A stretch of 64,000 bases of DNA. Source: Methylobacterium soli (GTDB taxonomy: Bacteria; Pseudomonadota; Alphaproteobacteria; Rhizobiales; Beijerinckiaceae). Positions 24,374 to 33,589 of this stretch are shown in pieces. The translations under genes and the position numbers were made by a program. The DNA is taken from the NCBI RefSeq assembly GCF_008806385.1, contig NZ_VZZK01000029.1, positions 1-64,000 of the forward strand, in the 5' to 3' direction. Below the pieces are notes generated by a model, which had not been told where the DNA came from, ran no database searches, and saw only the letters and a list, made by a program, of their open reading frames with translations. Position 1 is the stretch's first letter. Each line of letters starts with the position of its first letter.

Positions 24374-25318
24374 TCAATAGCCGCGGGCCCGATCGACCGC
24401 CTCCGGACATCGCCCGCTCGCGCGGTAGCGGCGCACGTTGGCGGCGACGATCCCGGCGGCCGAGACGCGGTCCGTCGGCGCCGAGATATGGGGCAGCACC
24501 GTCACCCGCGGGTGATCCCAGAGGGCGGAATCCGGGGGCAAGGGCTCCACGTCGAAGACGTCGAGGATGGCGTGAGCGAGGTGCCTCGAATCCAGCGCCG
24601 CGATCAGGTCCGGGGTCACGACGATCGGTCCGCGGGCGAAGTTGATCAGGCTCGCGCCGGGCTTCATCTGCGCGAGCCGCGCGCCGTCCAGGAGACCGCG
24701 CGTCTCGGCGGTCAGCGGCAGGAGGCAGACCACGATGTCGCTGTGCGCCAGGAGGCCGGACAGCCCGGCGGCGCCGGTCGCGGTCTTTATGCCGGGCAGC
24801 GTTTGCTCGGATCGGCTCCAGCCCGCCACCGAGAAGCCGGCGCGGAGCAGGCAGGCGGCGGCGGCGGCGCCGAGCGCGCCGAGGCCGAGCAGCCCGACCC
24901 GTGTCCGCGACGGCGCGCGATAGGGAAGCGCCTGCCAGACCCGCCGGCGCTGCTGCCCGGCATAGGCCGGCATGTCGCGGTGGAGATAGAGGGTCCAGGC
25001 GAGGACGGCCTCCGCCATCGCCCGCGACAATTCCGGGTCGATGAGCCGAACGATCGGGGGGGCGTCCGCGCCGAGCTCGCCGACCAGCCGCTCGACGCCG
25101 GCCCAGAGGCTCTGCACCCAGGCGAGGTTCGGGAGCGCGGCGACATCCGCGGGATCGGGATTTGCGACGATGGCGATGTCGGCCTGCCGGCGCTGCTCGG
25201 CGCTCAGCACCGAGAAGGGAAGGATCGTCTCCTCGGGCATGGCAGCGGCCAGCGCCGCGCGCCATTCCTCCTGCGTCGCCGCATCCCCGCGCGTGACCAG
25301 GGCAATCGGGTTCGTCAT
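24374..25318 (-). CDS. 2-hydroxyacid dehydrogenase, glyoxylate/hydroxypyruvate reductase type
   Basis: A 314-residue NAD(P)-dependent enzyme of the GhrA group. The nucleotide motif is LGLGALGAAAAACLLRAG with a basic NADP-type follow-up (WSRSEQ); catalytic Arg in NFARGPIVV, Glu in FDVEPLPP, and His in VLPHISAPTD. It would reduce a 2-oxo acid, for example glyoxylate, released by the oxidases on either side. It starts one base after the oxidase stop, so the two are almost certainly co-translated. A 235-base gap separates it from the SolA-like gene. Confidence 0.8.
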   Translation of the reverse strand: MTNPIALVTRGDAATQEEWRAALAAAMPEETILPFSVLSAEQRRQADIAIVANPDPADVAALPNLAWVQSLWAGVERLVGELGADAPPIVRLIDPELSRAMAEAVLAWTLYLHRDMPAYAGQQRRRVWQALPYRAPSRTRVGLLGLGALGAAAAACLLRAGFSVAGWSRSEQTLPGIKTATGAAGLSGLLAHSDIVVCLLPLTAETRGLLDGARLAQMKPGASLINFARGPIVVTPDLIAALDSRHLAHAILDVFDVEPLPPDSALWDHPRVTVLPHISAPTDRVSAAGIVAANVRRYRASGRCPEAVDRARGY

Positions 25319-25319
25319 C

Positions 25320-26609
25320 TCAGCGCATGCCGCCATCGTTCAGGCGATACCACGCGATCACGGCCGACACGTAGACGCGGTGGAGCGCGTGGAGGGGAAG
25401 CCGCGCGACCGGCGTCGGGGCGACGGGCAGCGCCTCGGCATTGCCGGTGGCGACATACTCGGCGATCGCCCGCCCCATCGCGGATTGGAGGCCGACGCCC
25501 CGCCCCTGGCAGCCGATATCGATGAACAGGCCCGGTTCCGGCTCGTGCAGGTGGGGCAGGAAATCCCGCGTGATCGCGACCCGGCCGCACCAGCGGTAAT
25601 CGAAGGTGACGGCGCCGAGCTGGGGAAACAGCTTGCCGACGATGCGCTCGAGATGCGCCCAATCCGCCGGCCCGCGCGGCTCGCGGAACGGGCCGCGGCC
25701 GCCGAGGAGCAGCCGGCCGGTATGGTCGAGGCGGAAATACAGCAGGAGCTTGCGGGTGTCGGAGGAGACGTGCCCCTCCGGCAGGATCGAGCGGCGCAGA
25801 TTGTCGGACAGGGGCGCCGTCGCGACCTGGAAGGAATTCGCCGCGATGATGCTTTCGGCGAGGTCGGGCCAGAGCGGGCCGGTATAGCCGTTGGTGCAGA
25901 GGATCACCCGCTCGGCCCTGAGGCTGGCGCCCCGCGCGGTCGTCACGTGCCAGCCGTCGCGCGCGCGCCTCAGGCCCGTGACGGGGCTGTTGCCGTGAAT
26001 GGTCGCGCCGGCGGCCTGGGCGGCGCGCGCGAGGCCCCGGGCGTAGCTCAGGGGCTGGACGGCTCCGCCCCGGCCGTCGAGCCAGCCGCCGAGATAGCGC
26101 TCGGTGCCGAGGAGCCGGTCCGTCTCGCCCTTGTCGAGGGCCCGCGCCGGGGCCCCGAGGCGGGCCCATTGCTCGGCCCGCCGCCCGACCTCGTCGAGTC
26201 CGGCCGGCGTATGCGCGCCCTGGATCCAGCCGTTGCGCCGGTGGGGCACGTCGAGGTTATGCGTCTCGATCAGGCCGAACACCGTGTCGGCGGTGCTGCC
26301 GGCAAAGCGCGCGAGGCGCGCGCCGCGCTCCTGCCCGAACTTGGCGACGAGGTCGTCGGGGTCGAACTTGAGGCCGGGGATGACCTGCCCGCCATTGCGC
26401 CCCGAGCCGCCGAAGCCGACCTCGCGCGCCTCGAGGACGACCGGCCGGATGCCGCGCTCGGCGAGGTGCAGGGCCGTCGACAGGCCGCAATAGCCCGCGC
26501 CGACGATAACGACATCGGCCTGGCCCGACCGGTCGAGCGGTGGAGTCTCCGGAGCCGGTGCCGCGGTGGCGGCCCAGAGGGAGGGTTCGAGAGGGAAGGG
26601 TTCCGCCAC
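25320..26609 (-). CDS. FAD-dependent oxidoreductase, PuuB / glycine-oxidase (DAO) family
   Basis: A 429-residue flavoenzyme with N-terminal Rossmann motif VVIVGAGYCGLSTALHLAERG (about residues 34-54; key Gly-x-Gly-x-x-Gly) and the acid in VVLEAREVG. The C-terminal FAD part reads DIGCQGRGVGLQSAMGRA. Length and the early EPSLWAATA segment match gamma-glutamylputrescine oxidase (PuuB) and relatives that oxidise secondary or primary amines. Neighbours are a PotG-independent amino-acid ABC system and an XRE-cupin regulator like PuuR, so polyamine-derived or N-alkyl amino-acid substrates are both possible. Confidence 0.75.
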   Translation of the reverse strand: MAEPFPLEPSLWAATAAPAPETPPLDRSGQADVVIVGAGYCGLSTALHLAERGIRPVVLEAREVGFGGSGRNGGQVIPGLKFDPDDLVAKFGQERGARLARFAGSTADTVFGLIETHNLDVPHRRNGWIQGAHTPAGLDEVGRRAEQWARLGAPARALDKGETDRLLGTERYLGGWLDGRGGAVQPLSYARGLARAAQAAGATIHGNSPVTGLRRARDGWHVTTARGASLRAERVILCTNGYTGPLWPDLAESIIAANSFQVATAPLSDNLRRSILPEGHVSSDTRKLLLYFRLDHTGRLLLGGRGPFREPRGPADWAHLERIVGKLFPQLGAVTFDYRWCGRVAITRDFLPHLHEPEPGLFIDIGCQGRGVGLQSAMGRAIAEYVATGNAEALPVAPTPVARLPLHALHRVYVSAVIAWYRLNDGGMR

Positions 26610-26658
26610 GCGTCAGCTCGCCTGTGTGCCTGTGGGGTCTCGCCGGTCGATCGTCGCG

Positions 26659-27390
26659 CTAGAGTGGGTTCAGCACCCGGCGCAGGAAGTCCTGCGTGCG
26701 CGGATGGGCCGGCCGGCTGAGGATGTCCGCGGCGGGGCCCTGCTCCACCAGCACGCCGCCATCGAGGAAGAGGACGCGGTCGGCCACCTCGCGGGCGAAT
26801 CCCATCTCGTGGGTCACCACCAGCATGGTCATGCCCTCTTCGGCGAGGCCGCGCATGACGCGCAGCACGTCGCCGACGAGTTCCGGATCCAGGGCGGAGG
26901 TCGGCTCGTCGAACAGGATCGCGTCGGGCCGCATGGCGAGCGCCCGCGCGATGGCGACGCGCTGCTGCTGGCCTCCGGATAATTCCCGCGGATAGGCGTC
27001 CTCCTTGCCGGTGAGTCCGACCTTCGCCAGCAGCGCGCGGGCGCGCTCCTGCGCCTCGGCCCGCGGCTCGCGCTTCACGTGGATCGGACCCTCGACGACG
27101 TTCTCGAGCGCCGTCCGGTTCGAGAACAGGTTGAAGCGCTGGAACACCATCGAGACGCGAGTGCGGATCTCGCGGATGCTGCGGGCGTTGCGGTCGACGC
27201 GGGTGCCCGACACCCGGATTTCGCCGCCGTCATAGGCCTCGAGGCCGTTGACGCAGCGCAGGAGCGTGGACTTTCCGGAGCCGGACGGCCCGATGATGCA
27301 CACGACCTCGCCCTTGGCGACCTCCGCGGAGACGCCCTTGATGACCTCCAGCGAGCCGTAATGCTTGTGCACGTCCGTGAGGCAAATCAT
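26659..27390 (-). CDS. Polar amino-acid ABC transporter ATPase (system 2)
   Basis: A 243-residue ATPase with Walker [14 protein letters not shown], signature [17 protein letters not shown], Walker [15 protein letters not shown] and switch His VVTHEMGFA. The start ATG overlaps the permease stop by ATGA. The DEPTSALDP form is standard, unlike the variant in system 1. It serves the single permease gene upstream, which probably works as a homodimer. Confidence 0.85.
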   Translation of the reverse strand: MICLTDVHKHYGSLEVIKGVSAEVAKGEVVCIIGPSGSGKSTLLRCVNGLEAYDGGEIRVSGTRVDRNARSIREIRTRVSMVFQRFNLFSNRTALENVVEGPIHVKREPRAEAQERARALLAKVGLTGKEDAYPRELSGGQQQRVAIARALAMRPDAILFDEPTSALDPELVGDVLRVMRGLAEEGMTMLVVTHEMGFAREVADRVLFLDGGVLVEQGPAADILSRPAHPRTQDFLRRVLNPL

Positions 27391-28040
27391 GAACGATCCG
27401 CCCGTTTCTCGAGATGGCGCACGAGCAGGATCAGGGGCAGGCTGAGCGCGAGATACATCAGGGCCACGAGGGTGAAGACGCTGGTGTTCTTGAAGGTCGA
27501 GGAGGCGATGAGCTTGCCCTGCAGGGCCAGCTCCGCGACCGTGATGGTCGAGGCCTGCGAGGAATCCTTGAGCATCATGATCATGAGGTTGCCGTAGGGC
27601 GGCAGGGCGATGCGGATCGCCTGCGGCAGCACCACCCGCCGCATGGTGAGCCACCAGCCCATGCCGATGGCCTGGGCCGCCTCGACCTGGCCGCGGTCCA
27701 CCGCCTCGATCCCGGCCCGGAAATTCTCGGCCTGATAGGCCGAGTAGGCGATGCCGAGCCCGATGATGCCCGCCTGGACGGCGGTGAGCGAGACGCCGAA
27801 TTCGGGCAGCACGAAGTAGATGTAGAAGAGCTGCACGATGATCGGGATGCCGCGCAGGATGTTGACCATCACCACGCTGAATCCCGACAGGACCCGGCTG
27901 CCCGAGACCCGGAGCATCGCCCAGAACAGGCCCAGCACCGTCGAGACCGCGAGCGACGCGACCGTGATCAGGACCGTGAGCTGCACGCCCTGGAACAGGA
28001 TCGGCAGGAATTCCCGCGCGTCGGAGAGGAACTCGGTCAT
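27387..28040 (-). CDS. Polar amino-acid ABC permease (system 2)
   Basis: A 217-residue permease with about five membrane helices ([20 protein letters not shown] at the start) and EAA loop [21 protein letters not shown] followed by [20 protein letters not shown]. It is coupled by ATGA to the ATPase and lies 26 bases after the binding-protein gene. The family imports amino acids such as cystine, glutamine or opines. Confidence 0.8.
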   Translation of the reverse strand: MTEFLSDAREFLPILFQGVQLTVLITVASLAVSTVLGLFWAMLRVSGSRVLSGFSVVMVNILRGIPIIVQLFYIYFVLPEFGVSLTAVQAGIIGLGIAYSAYQAENFRAGIEAVDRGQVEAAQAIGMGWWLTMRRVVLPQAIRIALPPYGNLMIMMLKDSSQASTITVAELALQGKLIASSTFKNTSVFTLVALMYLALSLPLILLVRHLEKRADRS

Positions 28041-28066
28041 CCGGCGGCCTTCCGGTCAGAGGTGGC

Positions 28067-28834
28067 TCAGGACGGGTCGGCGGAGGGCTGCAGGCCCCAC
28101 TTGTCGAGGATCGCCTTGAGGCCGCCATCCTGCTTGAGCTTGGCGATGGCCGCGTTGATCCGCTGCAGCAGGTCGCCCTCGCCCTTGCGCAGGGCGACCC
28201 CGATGGAGGCGGTCACGCGCGGCTTGAAGCCCTCGACCATGCGCACGCCCTGGAAGGTGCCCTGCTTGACGTAGTAGGCGAGGATCGGGCTGTCGGCGAA
28301 GCCGGCCTTGAGGCGCCCGGAATTCACGTCCCGGATGATGTCCGGGATGGTGTCGTAGATCTTCACCTCGGCGAAGAGGCCGGACTTCTTCAGCGGCTCG
28401 ACGAAGGCGGTGCCGACCTGGGCGCCGACGGTCTCGCCCTTGAGGTCCTCGAAGGTGGAATAGGCCTTGGTGTCCGCCTTCGGGACGATCAGGCCCTCGC
28501 CGTAGCTGTAGACCGGCTCGGAGAAGTCCACGACCTCCCGGCGCTGGGGCGTGATGAACATCGCGGCCGAGATCAGGTCGATCTTCCGGGCCGTGAGCGC
28601 CGGGATCAGGGTCGAGAATTGCAGCGGCTCCACCGCCGGCACGAAGCCCGCCTCCTTCCCGACCGCGTTGATCAGGTCGACCATGACGCCCTGGATGCTG
28701 TTCGTCTTCGTGTCGAGGAAGGTGAAGGGGAGCCCGGTGGGCGTGGCGCCGACCCGGAGGGCCGGCTCGGCCTGCGCGGGCGGGACGACGAGCGTCGCCA
28801 GGGCGAGGCAGGCTGCACGAACGAGATAGCGCAT
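28067..28834 (-). CDS. ABC transporter substrate-binding protein, family 3 (system 2)
   Basis: A 255-residue periplasmic receptor with a signal peptide ([20 protein letters not shown], cleavage near AQA). Family-3 features: [20 protein letters not shown], the ligand segment [20 protein letters not shown] and [20 protein letters not shown]. It is the first gene of the leftward cluster, about 50 bases from the nearer of two palindromes that probably bind the XRE-cupin regulator. Confidence 0.8.
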   Translation of the reverse strand: MRYLVRAACLALATLVVPPAQAEPALRVGATPTGLPFTFLDTKTNSIQGVMVDLINAVGKEAGFVPAVEPLQFSTLIPALTARKIDLISAAMFITPQRREVVDFSEPVYSYGEGLIVPKADTKAYSTFEDLKGETVGAQVGTAFVEPLKKSGLFAEVKIYDTIPDIIRDVNSGRLKAGFADSPILAYYVKQGTFQGVRMVEGFKPRVTASIGVALRKGEGDLLQRINAAIAKLKQDGGLKAILDKWGLQPSADPS

Positions 28835-28884
28835 CTCTCAATCCTCCTGCGGCAGCGAAACCGGCGCCGCGGCTCGATCGACAC

Positions 28885-28950
28885 TTTCATGTACGTGAAG
28901 ATTACGGCATAACCGGCGGCATGACGCAAGTCGATTTCACGTGCATGAAA
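28885..28950. promoter_or_regulatory. Paired 16-bp palindromic operators for the XRE-cupin regulator
   Basis: Two near-identical sites lie between the divergent genes: TTTCATGTACGTGAAG (28885-28900) and TTTCACGTGCATGAAA (28935-28950), centres 50 bases apart. Both fit TTTCAYGTRCRTGAAR. The second overlaps the earliest possible GTG of the regulator, which argues for autoregulation and for a later start codon. Repression of the transport and oxidase operon, relieved by ligand in the cupin pocket, is the expected use. Confidence 0.65.
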
Positions 28951-29006
28951 GCGTGTTTCGGTTGCAGGCGGTTTCCGTAGCGGCAGTTCGGGCTGGGCAG
29001 TTCGGC

Positions 29007-29618
29007 ATGGGCAGAACGAGCGGACAGGTCATGTCATCGGGCGATGCCGTCGACGTGGCGGTCGGGCAGCGCCTCAGGGCGCTGCGGCTCGCGCGCGGCC
29101 TGTCCCTCGAGAAGGTCGCGGCGAGCACCGGCGTGTCGATCGGCTTCCTCAGCCAGGTGGAGCGCGGGCTGTCCTCGCCCTCCTTGCGCATGCTCGCCCT
29201 CCTGGCCGACACCCTGCAGACGGGGCTGGCGGGCCTGTTCGGCTCCGAGACCGAGGCCCGCGACGACGCGATCGTCACCCGCGAGCAGGACCGCCCGAAC
29301 CTGTGGCTCTGGCGGGCGGGAATCACCAAGCAATTGCTGACGCCGAGCGGCACGGCCGGGGGTTTGAGCCTGTTCCGGACCGTGCTCGAGCCGAAGGCGA
29401 GCACCGGCGACGATTCGTTCAGCCACGATGGCGAGGAGGCCGGGCTGGTGCTCGAAGGGGACCTCGTGCTCACCGTGGAGGACCAGACGCTGCGGCTCGC
29501 GACGGGCGACAGCTTCCGCTTCGCGAGCCGCCGGCCCCACCGCTTCGGCAACCCCTCGGCGACGACCCGGACCGTCGTGCTCTGGGTCAACGCGATCCTG
29601 CCCACCCTCCCGGCCTGA
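29007..29618 (+). CDS. XRE-family regulator with C-terminal cupin (PuuR-like)
   Basis: A 203-residue regulator. The helix-turn-helix is LRLARGLSLEKVAASTGVSIGFL with SQVERGLSSPSLRML (about residues 28-65). The C-terminal half is a cupin: SHDGEEAGLVLEGDLVLTVE and the second motif TGDSFRFASRRPHRFGNPS. Such proteins repress catabolic operons and sense the substrate through the cupin. The start could be ATG 29007 or 29031; the frame open from 28941 runs over an operator and is rejected. Divergent from the transporter and oxidase operon. Confidence 0.75.
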   Translation: MGRTSGQVMSSGDAVDVAVGQRLRALRLARGLSLEKVAASTGVSIGFLSQVERGLSSPSLRMLALLADTLQTGLAGLFGSETEARDDAIVTREQDRPNLWLWRAGITKQLLTPSGTAGGLSLFRTVLEPKASTGDDSFSHDGEEAGLVLEGDLVLTVEDQTLRLATGDSFRFASRRPHRFGNPSATTRTVVLWVNAILPTLPA

Positions 29619-29891
29619 GCGGGGCGGCGGCTTCGCGATGAACACAACTTCAAGATGCATAAAGGTGCCGAGATCGGACGATCACGCAGGGGCGCCCAAG
29701 CCGGCCCATGCGACCCGACGGCGCTTACGACCCTCGCCCTCCCCTCGGCAGCTTCGATGGCGGCCCCCATATCCCTCGCCGCCGCCTTCCGCCCGACCCG
29801 CCGCAGGATCGAATAGGTCCGAATTTGAACCGAACCGTTAGTTGATCCCTAACCGTGATCGCTCAGTCTCGCGGGCAGCGAGGTTGCGGTG

Positions 29892-30098
29892 ATGCTCGGT
29901 ATCCTGCGTCAGGTTTGGCGGGTCGCGACGGCGACGCTGGCGATCGGGGCGCTCGTGGCCGCGGCGCTCTACTCGGCCGACCTCGCGGATCGGCGCGGGG
30001 TCAATCCCTTCGCCCTGCGGACGACGGATCCGGTGGCCACGGGCTCGATCGGCCCGAAGCCGCATCCGCGGCCGAGCTGGCTCGGCATCCGCGGCTGA
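29892..30098 (+). CDS. Small single-helix membrane protein (68 aa)
   Basis: MLGILRQVWRVATATLAIGA continues into a hydrophobic helix (ATLAIGALVAAALYSADLA), then a short basic tail ending PRPSWLGIRG. A GTG one codon earlier is an alternative start. The helix may be a signal anchor. Function unknown. The 270 bases before it show no gene. Confidence 0.5.
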   Translation: MLGILRQVWRVATATLAIGALVAAALYSADLADRRGVNPFALRTTDPVATGSIGPKPHPRPSWLGIRG

Positions 30099-30103
30099 GC
30101 CCC

Positions 30104-30946
30104 TCAGGCCAGCCGCATCGCGGCGACCCCGACGACGACCAGGAGGGCCGCGGTGGCCCGGGTCGCCGGAAGCGGCTCCTTCAGGATGGTCACGCAGATC
30201 AGGACCGCGAAGAGTACGCTGGTCTCGCGCGTCGCCGCCACCAGCGGAATCGGCGCCACCGTCATCGCCCAGATCGCGATCCAGTAGGAGCCGAGGGACA
30301 GGAGGCCCCCGATCATCCCCGGGACCAGGACCCGCCGCATCGGCTCCAGGACCGCCCTGCCCCGCCGCCACAGCACGAACAGCAGGAGCGGGATCCCGTC
30401 CACCACGAACAGGGCGGCGGAATAGGCGTGGGGATTCTCGGCCACGCGCGCCCCGATCCCGTCCACCAGGGTGTAGCCGCAGATCAGGAGCGCGGTCAGC
30501 CCCGCATAGGCGAGGGCCTGCGGCCGCAGCCGCTGCCCCTTGCCGCGGCTAAGCGCGATCAGGCCGACGCCGGCGCAGAGGAGCAGGATGCCGAGCCCGG
30601 CGAGCGGCGCCACGGCCTCGCGCAGGATCACGACCGAGACCAGCATCGTCAGCAGCGGCGCGCTGCCCCGGGCGATCGGGTAGACCTGGCTCATGTCGGC
30701 GTGCCGGTAGGCCTCCGTCAGCGCGACGTAGTAGCCGAGATGCAGCAGGATCGAGCCGAGGAGCCACGGCCAGGCCTCGAACCGCGGCAGGCCGAACCAG
30801 GCGAGCGCCGGCAGGGCGATCACGCCCGCCGCCGCCGTGATCAGCGCCATGGTGAGGATCGGCTCGAGGCGCAGCTTCACCATCGCGTTCCAGCCCGCAT
30901 GCATGCAGGCGCCGGCGAGGACTGCGGCGAAGACGGCGGGACTCAT
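30104..30946 (-). CDS. EamA-family (DMT) membrane transporter
   Basis: A 280-residue protein with about ten membrane helices in two EamA repeats: first ending LGYYVALTEAYRHADMSQVY with PIARGSAPLLTMLVS, second ending SYWIAIWAMTVAPIPLVAAT with RETSVLFAVLICV. The Arg-containing PIARG and ATRET turns are the matched repeat landmarks. The family exports amino acids or small metabolites. It starts in the last copy of a 14-bp repeat that links it, by a chain of ATGA overlaps, to the FAD-GcvT gene upstream; it may export a product of that enzyme. Confidence 0.75.
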   Translation of the reverse strand: MSPAVFAAVLAGACMHAGWNAMVKLRLEPILTMALITAAAGVIALPALAWFGLPRFEAWPWLLGSILLHLGYYVALTEAYRHADMSQVYPIARGSAPLLTMLVSVVILREAVAPLAGLGILLLCAGVGLIALSRGKGQRLRPQALAYAGLTALLICGYTLVDGIGARVAENPHAYSAALFVVDGIPLLLFVLWRRGRAVLEPMRRVLVPGMIGGLLSLGSYWIAIWAMTVAPIPLVAATRETSVLFAVLICVTILKEPLPATRATAALLVVVGVAAMRLA

Positions 30947-31004
30947 GCGGCGGGTCTCATGCGGCAAGACTCATGCGGCGGGACTCATAGGCTGGACCTC
31001 ATGC
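30935..31004 (-). repeat. Five 14-bp repeats forming chained ATGA stop-starts
   Basis: Five copies of a 14-base unit (plus-strand form GGCGGGACTCATGC, with one to five changes) run through the junction of the FAD-GcvT gene and the EamA gene. Read leftward, each copy carries ATGAG. The FAD-GcvT stop overlaps the first ATG; each ATG opens a five-codon frame (for example ATGAGTCCCGCCGCATGA) whose stop overlaps the next ATG; the fifth ATG is the EamA start. Confidence 0.75.
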
Positions 31005-33521
31005 GGCGTCGCCGCGTCGGTCCGAACGGGCCCGGTAGGGCGTGAGCCCGAGCCAGGCGGGGACGCGGCGGCCGGCGACCTCGATCTCGAACCTGCGCGC
31101 GTCGAGGCCCGCCTGGTCGAGGCCGAGGCCCCCCGTCGCGATCCGCCCGATGGCCACGAGGCCCCCGAGGGTCGCGCTGAGCGCCGCCGAGGTGACCTCG
31201 CCGACCGGCCGGCCCTCCTCGAGGATCAGCTCGCCGCCCCAGGCCATCACGTCGCCCGGCAGATCGACGAAGAGCGAGACGAGGCGGCGGTCCGGCACGG
31301 CGTCCCGCGCGGCGACGAGCGCCTCGCGACCCGCGAAGGCCGGCTTGTCGAAGCGCACGACGTGGCCGAGGCCGGCCTCGAAGGGCGTGACGTCGGGTCC
31401 GATATCGCGGCCCCAGGCGGCGTAGCCCATCTCGATCCGCAGCGCGTCGACCGCGTAGGCGCCGACATCGCGCAGACCCAGCGCTTCGCCCGCCGCCGTC
31501 AGGGTGTCGTAGACGCCGGCCGCGAACTCCGTCGGCACGATGAGCTCGAACCCGTCCCCGCCGACATAGCTGCGCCGCACCGCCCGGAGGGTGGCGTAGC
31601 CGACATCGATCTCGCGCAGCCCCTCTTGCGGGATCGTATCGATCCCGTGCGGGATCGTCCCGATCCCGTGCGGGATCGACCCCAACCCGGGCGGGATCGA
31701 CCCGGTCCCCGACCGGCTCACCCGCCCGAGAAGCTCGGCGGCGCGCGGGCCGGCGAGCGCCAGCACGGCGTAGGCGGAGGTCATGTCGGTGACCACCGCG
31801 CAGGCCGCGGCCGGGATGCGGCTGCGCAGGAGGTGCTCGTCGCGGACCGCCTGCCCCGAGCCGGTGATGACCAGGAAGGAATCCGCGGCGAGCCGGGCCA
31901 CCGTCACCTCGCTCTCGAAGCCGCCGCGGGCGTTCAGGATCGGGCTGTAGCGGCTCTCGCCGGGCTCCATGGCCATGTCGGCGCAGCAGATCTCCTGCAG
32001 CACCGCGAGGGCGTCGCGGCCCTGGACCAGGAGCTTGCCGAAGCTCGTCATGTCGACGAGGCCGACGCCCTCGCGGATCGCGCGCTGCTCGGCCGCGACC
32101 GCCCCGGTCCAGGCCCCGCGCCCGAAGGTGTAGGCGGGCCCGGCCGCCGCGATCTGCGCATCGAAGAGGTTCGGGCGCTCCCAGCCCATCTTCGCGCCGA
32201 ACACCGCCCCCTTCGCGGCGAGCCGGTCATAGAGCGGCGAGCGGCGCAGCGGGCGGGCCGAGACGAGCTCCCGGTTCGGCCAGGGCATGGCGTAGTGCAG
32301 GCCGAGGGTCTCCTTGACCCGGTCGTGCAGCCAGGTCGGGTTGGCGTTGAACCGCGCGAAGCGCCGGATGTCGACGGCCCAGAGGTCGTCGGTCGGCTCG
32401 CCCGCGACGAGCCACTCGGCGAGCGCGCGCCCGGCCCCGCCCCCGAGCGCGATGCCCGCCGAGTTGAAGCCCGCGGCCACGTAGACGCCGGCGCAATCGG
32501 GCGATGGGCCGAGCAGGCAATTGTTGTCCGGCGTGAAGCTCTCCGGGCCGTTGAGGAACAGCTTGACCGGCGCGGTCTCCAGGGCGGGCACGCGCCGGAT
32601 CGCGTTCTCCATCAGGATCTCGAACTGGTCCCAGTCGTCGGGCAGGAGCTGGAACGCGAAATCCTCCGGGATGCCGTCCATGCCCCAGGGCTTGGCCTGC
32701 GGCTCGAACCCGCCCATCACGAGGCCGCCGACCTCCTCCTTGAAATAGATGTAGCCGTCGGGGTCGCGCATCACCGGCAGGTCCGGGCTCACCCCCGGGA
32801 TCGCGTCGGTGACGATGTACATGTGCTCGGCCGAATGCAGGGGCACCGACACGCCGCAGAGGGCGCCGACCTGGCGCGACCACTGGCCGGCCGCGATCAC
32901 CAGGGTCTCGCAGGCGATGCGGCCCCGGTCGGTGACCACCGCCGCGACCCGGCCCGCCACCGTCTCGATCGACCGGACCCCGGTCCGCTCGAAGAGGCGC
33001 GCACCCCCGAGCCGGGCGCCGCGGGCGAGCGCCGCCGTGACGTCGGAGGGGTTGGCCTTGCCGTCGCCGGGCAGCCAGACCGCGCCGAGGAGGTCCTCGT
33101 GGCGCATCGGCGCCCAGAGCCGGCCGGCCTCGGCGGGATCGAGACGCTCGATCTCGACGCCCTGGGCCCGGGCGCTGGCGACGTTGCGGGCCAGCACCGT
33201 CATGCGCTCGGGCGTGCGGGCGACCGTGAGGGAGCCGCAGCGCTTCCAGCCGGTGGCGAGCCCCGTCTCGGCCTCCAGGCGCTCGTAGAGCCCCGTGGAG
33301 TAGCGGATCATCCGGGTCAGGCTCGCCTGCTGGCGCAATTGCCCGACGAGGCCGGCGGAGTGCCAGGTCGTCCCGCTCGACAGGCGGTCCTTCTCCAGCA
33401 GGACCACGTCGCGATGGCCGAGACCCACGAGATGGTAGGCGATCGACGTGCCGACGATGCCGCCCCCGATGATCACGGTCCGGGCCTGGGTCGGGAAAGC
33501 GCTGGCGGTCATCGGCGGCAT
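30999..33521 (-). CDS. FAD-dependent demethylase-like enzyme with GcvT domain (dimethylglycine/sarcosine dehydrogenase family)
   Basis: An 840-residue two-part enzyme. The N-terminal about 400 residues are a DAO-type flavin domain: VIIGGGIVGTSIAYHLVGLG (about 15-34), LLEKDRLSSGTTWHSAGLVG with the His-containing motif typical of dimethylglycine and sarcosine dehydrogenases, and GFNSAGIALGGGAGRAL. Then come the linker domain and a C-terminal aminomethyltransferase (GcvT) domain (GVGLVDMTSFGKLLVQGRDA; YVGGDGFELIVP) that passes the one-carbon unit to tetrahydrofolate. It would oxidise an N-methyl amine without releasing free formaldehyde. The GcvT domain has four 7-residue repeats. The substrate is unknown; proximity to the aminoethylphosphonate genes makes an N-methylated aminophosphonate worth testing. 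Confidence 0.75.
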   Translation of the reverse strand: MPPMTASAFPTQARTVIIGGGIVGTSIAYHLVGLGHRDVVLLEKDRLSSGTTWHSAGLVGQLRQQASLTRMIRYSTGLYERLEAETGLATGWKRCGSLTVARTPERMTVLARNVASARAQGVEIERLDPAEAGRLWAPMRHEDLLGAVWLPGDGKANPSDVTAALARGARLGGARLFERTGVRSIETVAGRVAAVVTDRGRIACETLVIAAGQWSRQVGALCGVSVPLHSAEHMYIVTDAIPGVSPDLPVMRDPDGYIYFKEEVGGLVMGGFEPQAKPWGMDGIPEDFAFQLLPDDWDQFEILMENAIRRVPALETAPVKLFLNGPESFTPDNNCLLGPSPDCAGVYVAAGFNSAGIALGGGAGRALAEWLVAGEPTDDLWAVDIRRFARFNANPTWLHDRVKETLGLHYAMPWPNRELVSARPLRRSPLYDRLAAKGAVFGAKMGWERPNLFDAQIAAAGPAYTFGRGAWTGAVAAEQRAIREGVGLVDMTSFGKLLVQGRDALAVLQEICCADMAMEPGESRYSPILNARGGFESEVTVARLAADSFLVITGSGQAVRDEHLLRSRIPAAACAVVTDMTSAYAVLALAGPRAAELLGRVSRSGTGSIPPGLGSIPHGIGTIPHGIDTIPQEGLREIDVGYATLRAVRRSYVGGDGFELIVPTEFAAGVYDTLTAAGEALGLRDVGAYAVDALRIEMGYAAWGRDIGPDVTPFEAGLGHVVRFDKPAFAGREALVAARDAVPDRRLVSLFVDLPGDVMAWGGELILEEGRPVGEVTSAALSATLGGLVAIGRIATGGLGLDQAGLDARRFEIEVAGRRVPAWLGLTPYRARSDRRGDAA
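31626..31709 (-). repeat. Four 21-bp repeats inside the GcvT domain
   Basis: Four consecutive 21-base units at 31626, 31647, 31668 and 31689 encode GSIPPGL, GSIPHGI, GTIPHGI and DTIPQEG. The unit length keeps the frame, so copy number can change without breaking the enzyme. The segment falls where family members usually have a short surface loop. Confidence 0.75.
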
Positions 33522-33589
33522 CTCCTGCGGCTGCCCAGCCCTAGCCGAGGCCCGTCAGAAAATACAACAAAAAACCACAAAATCTCACA

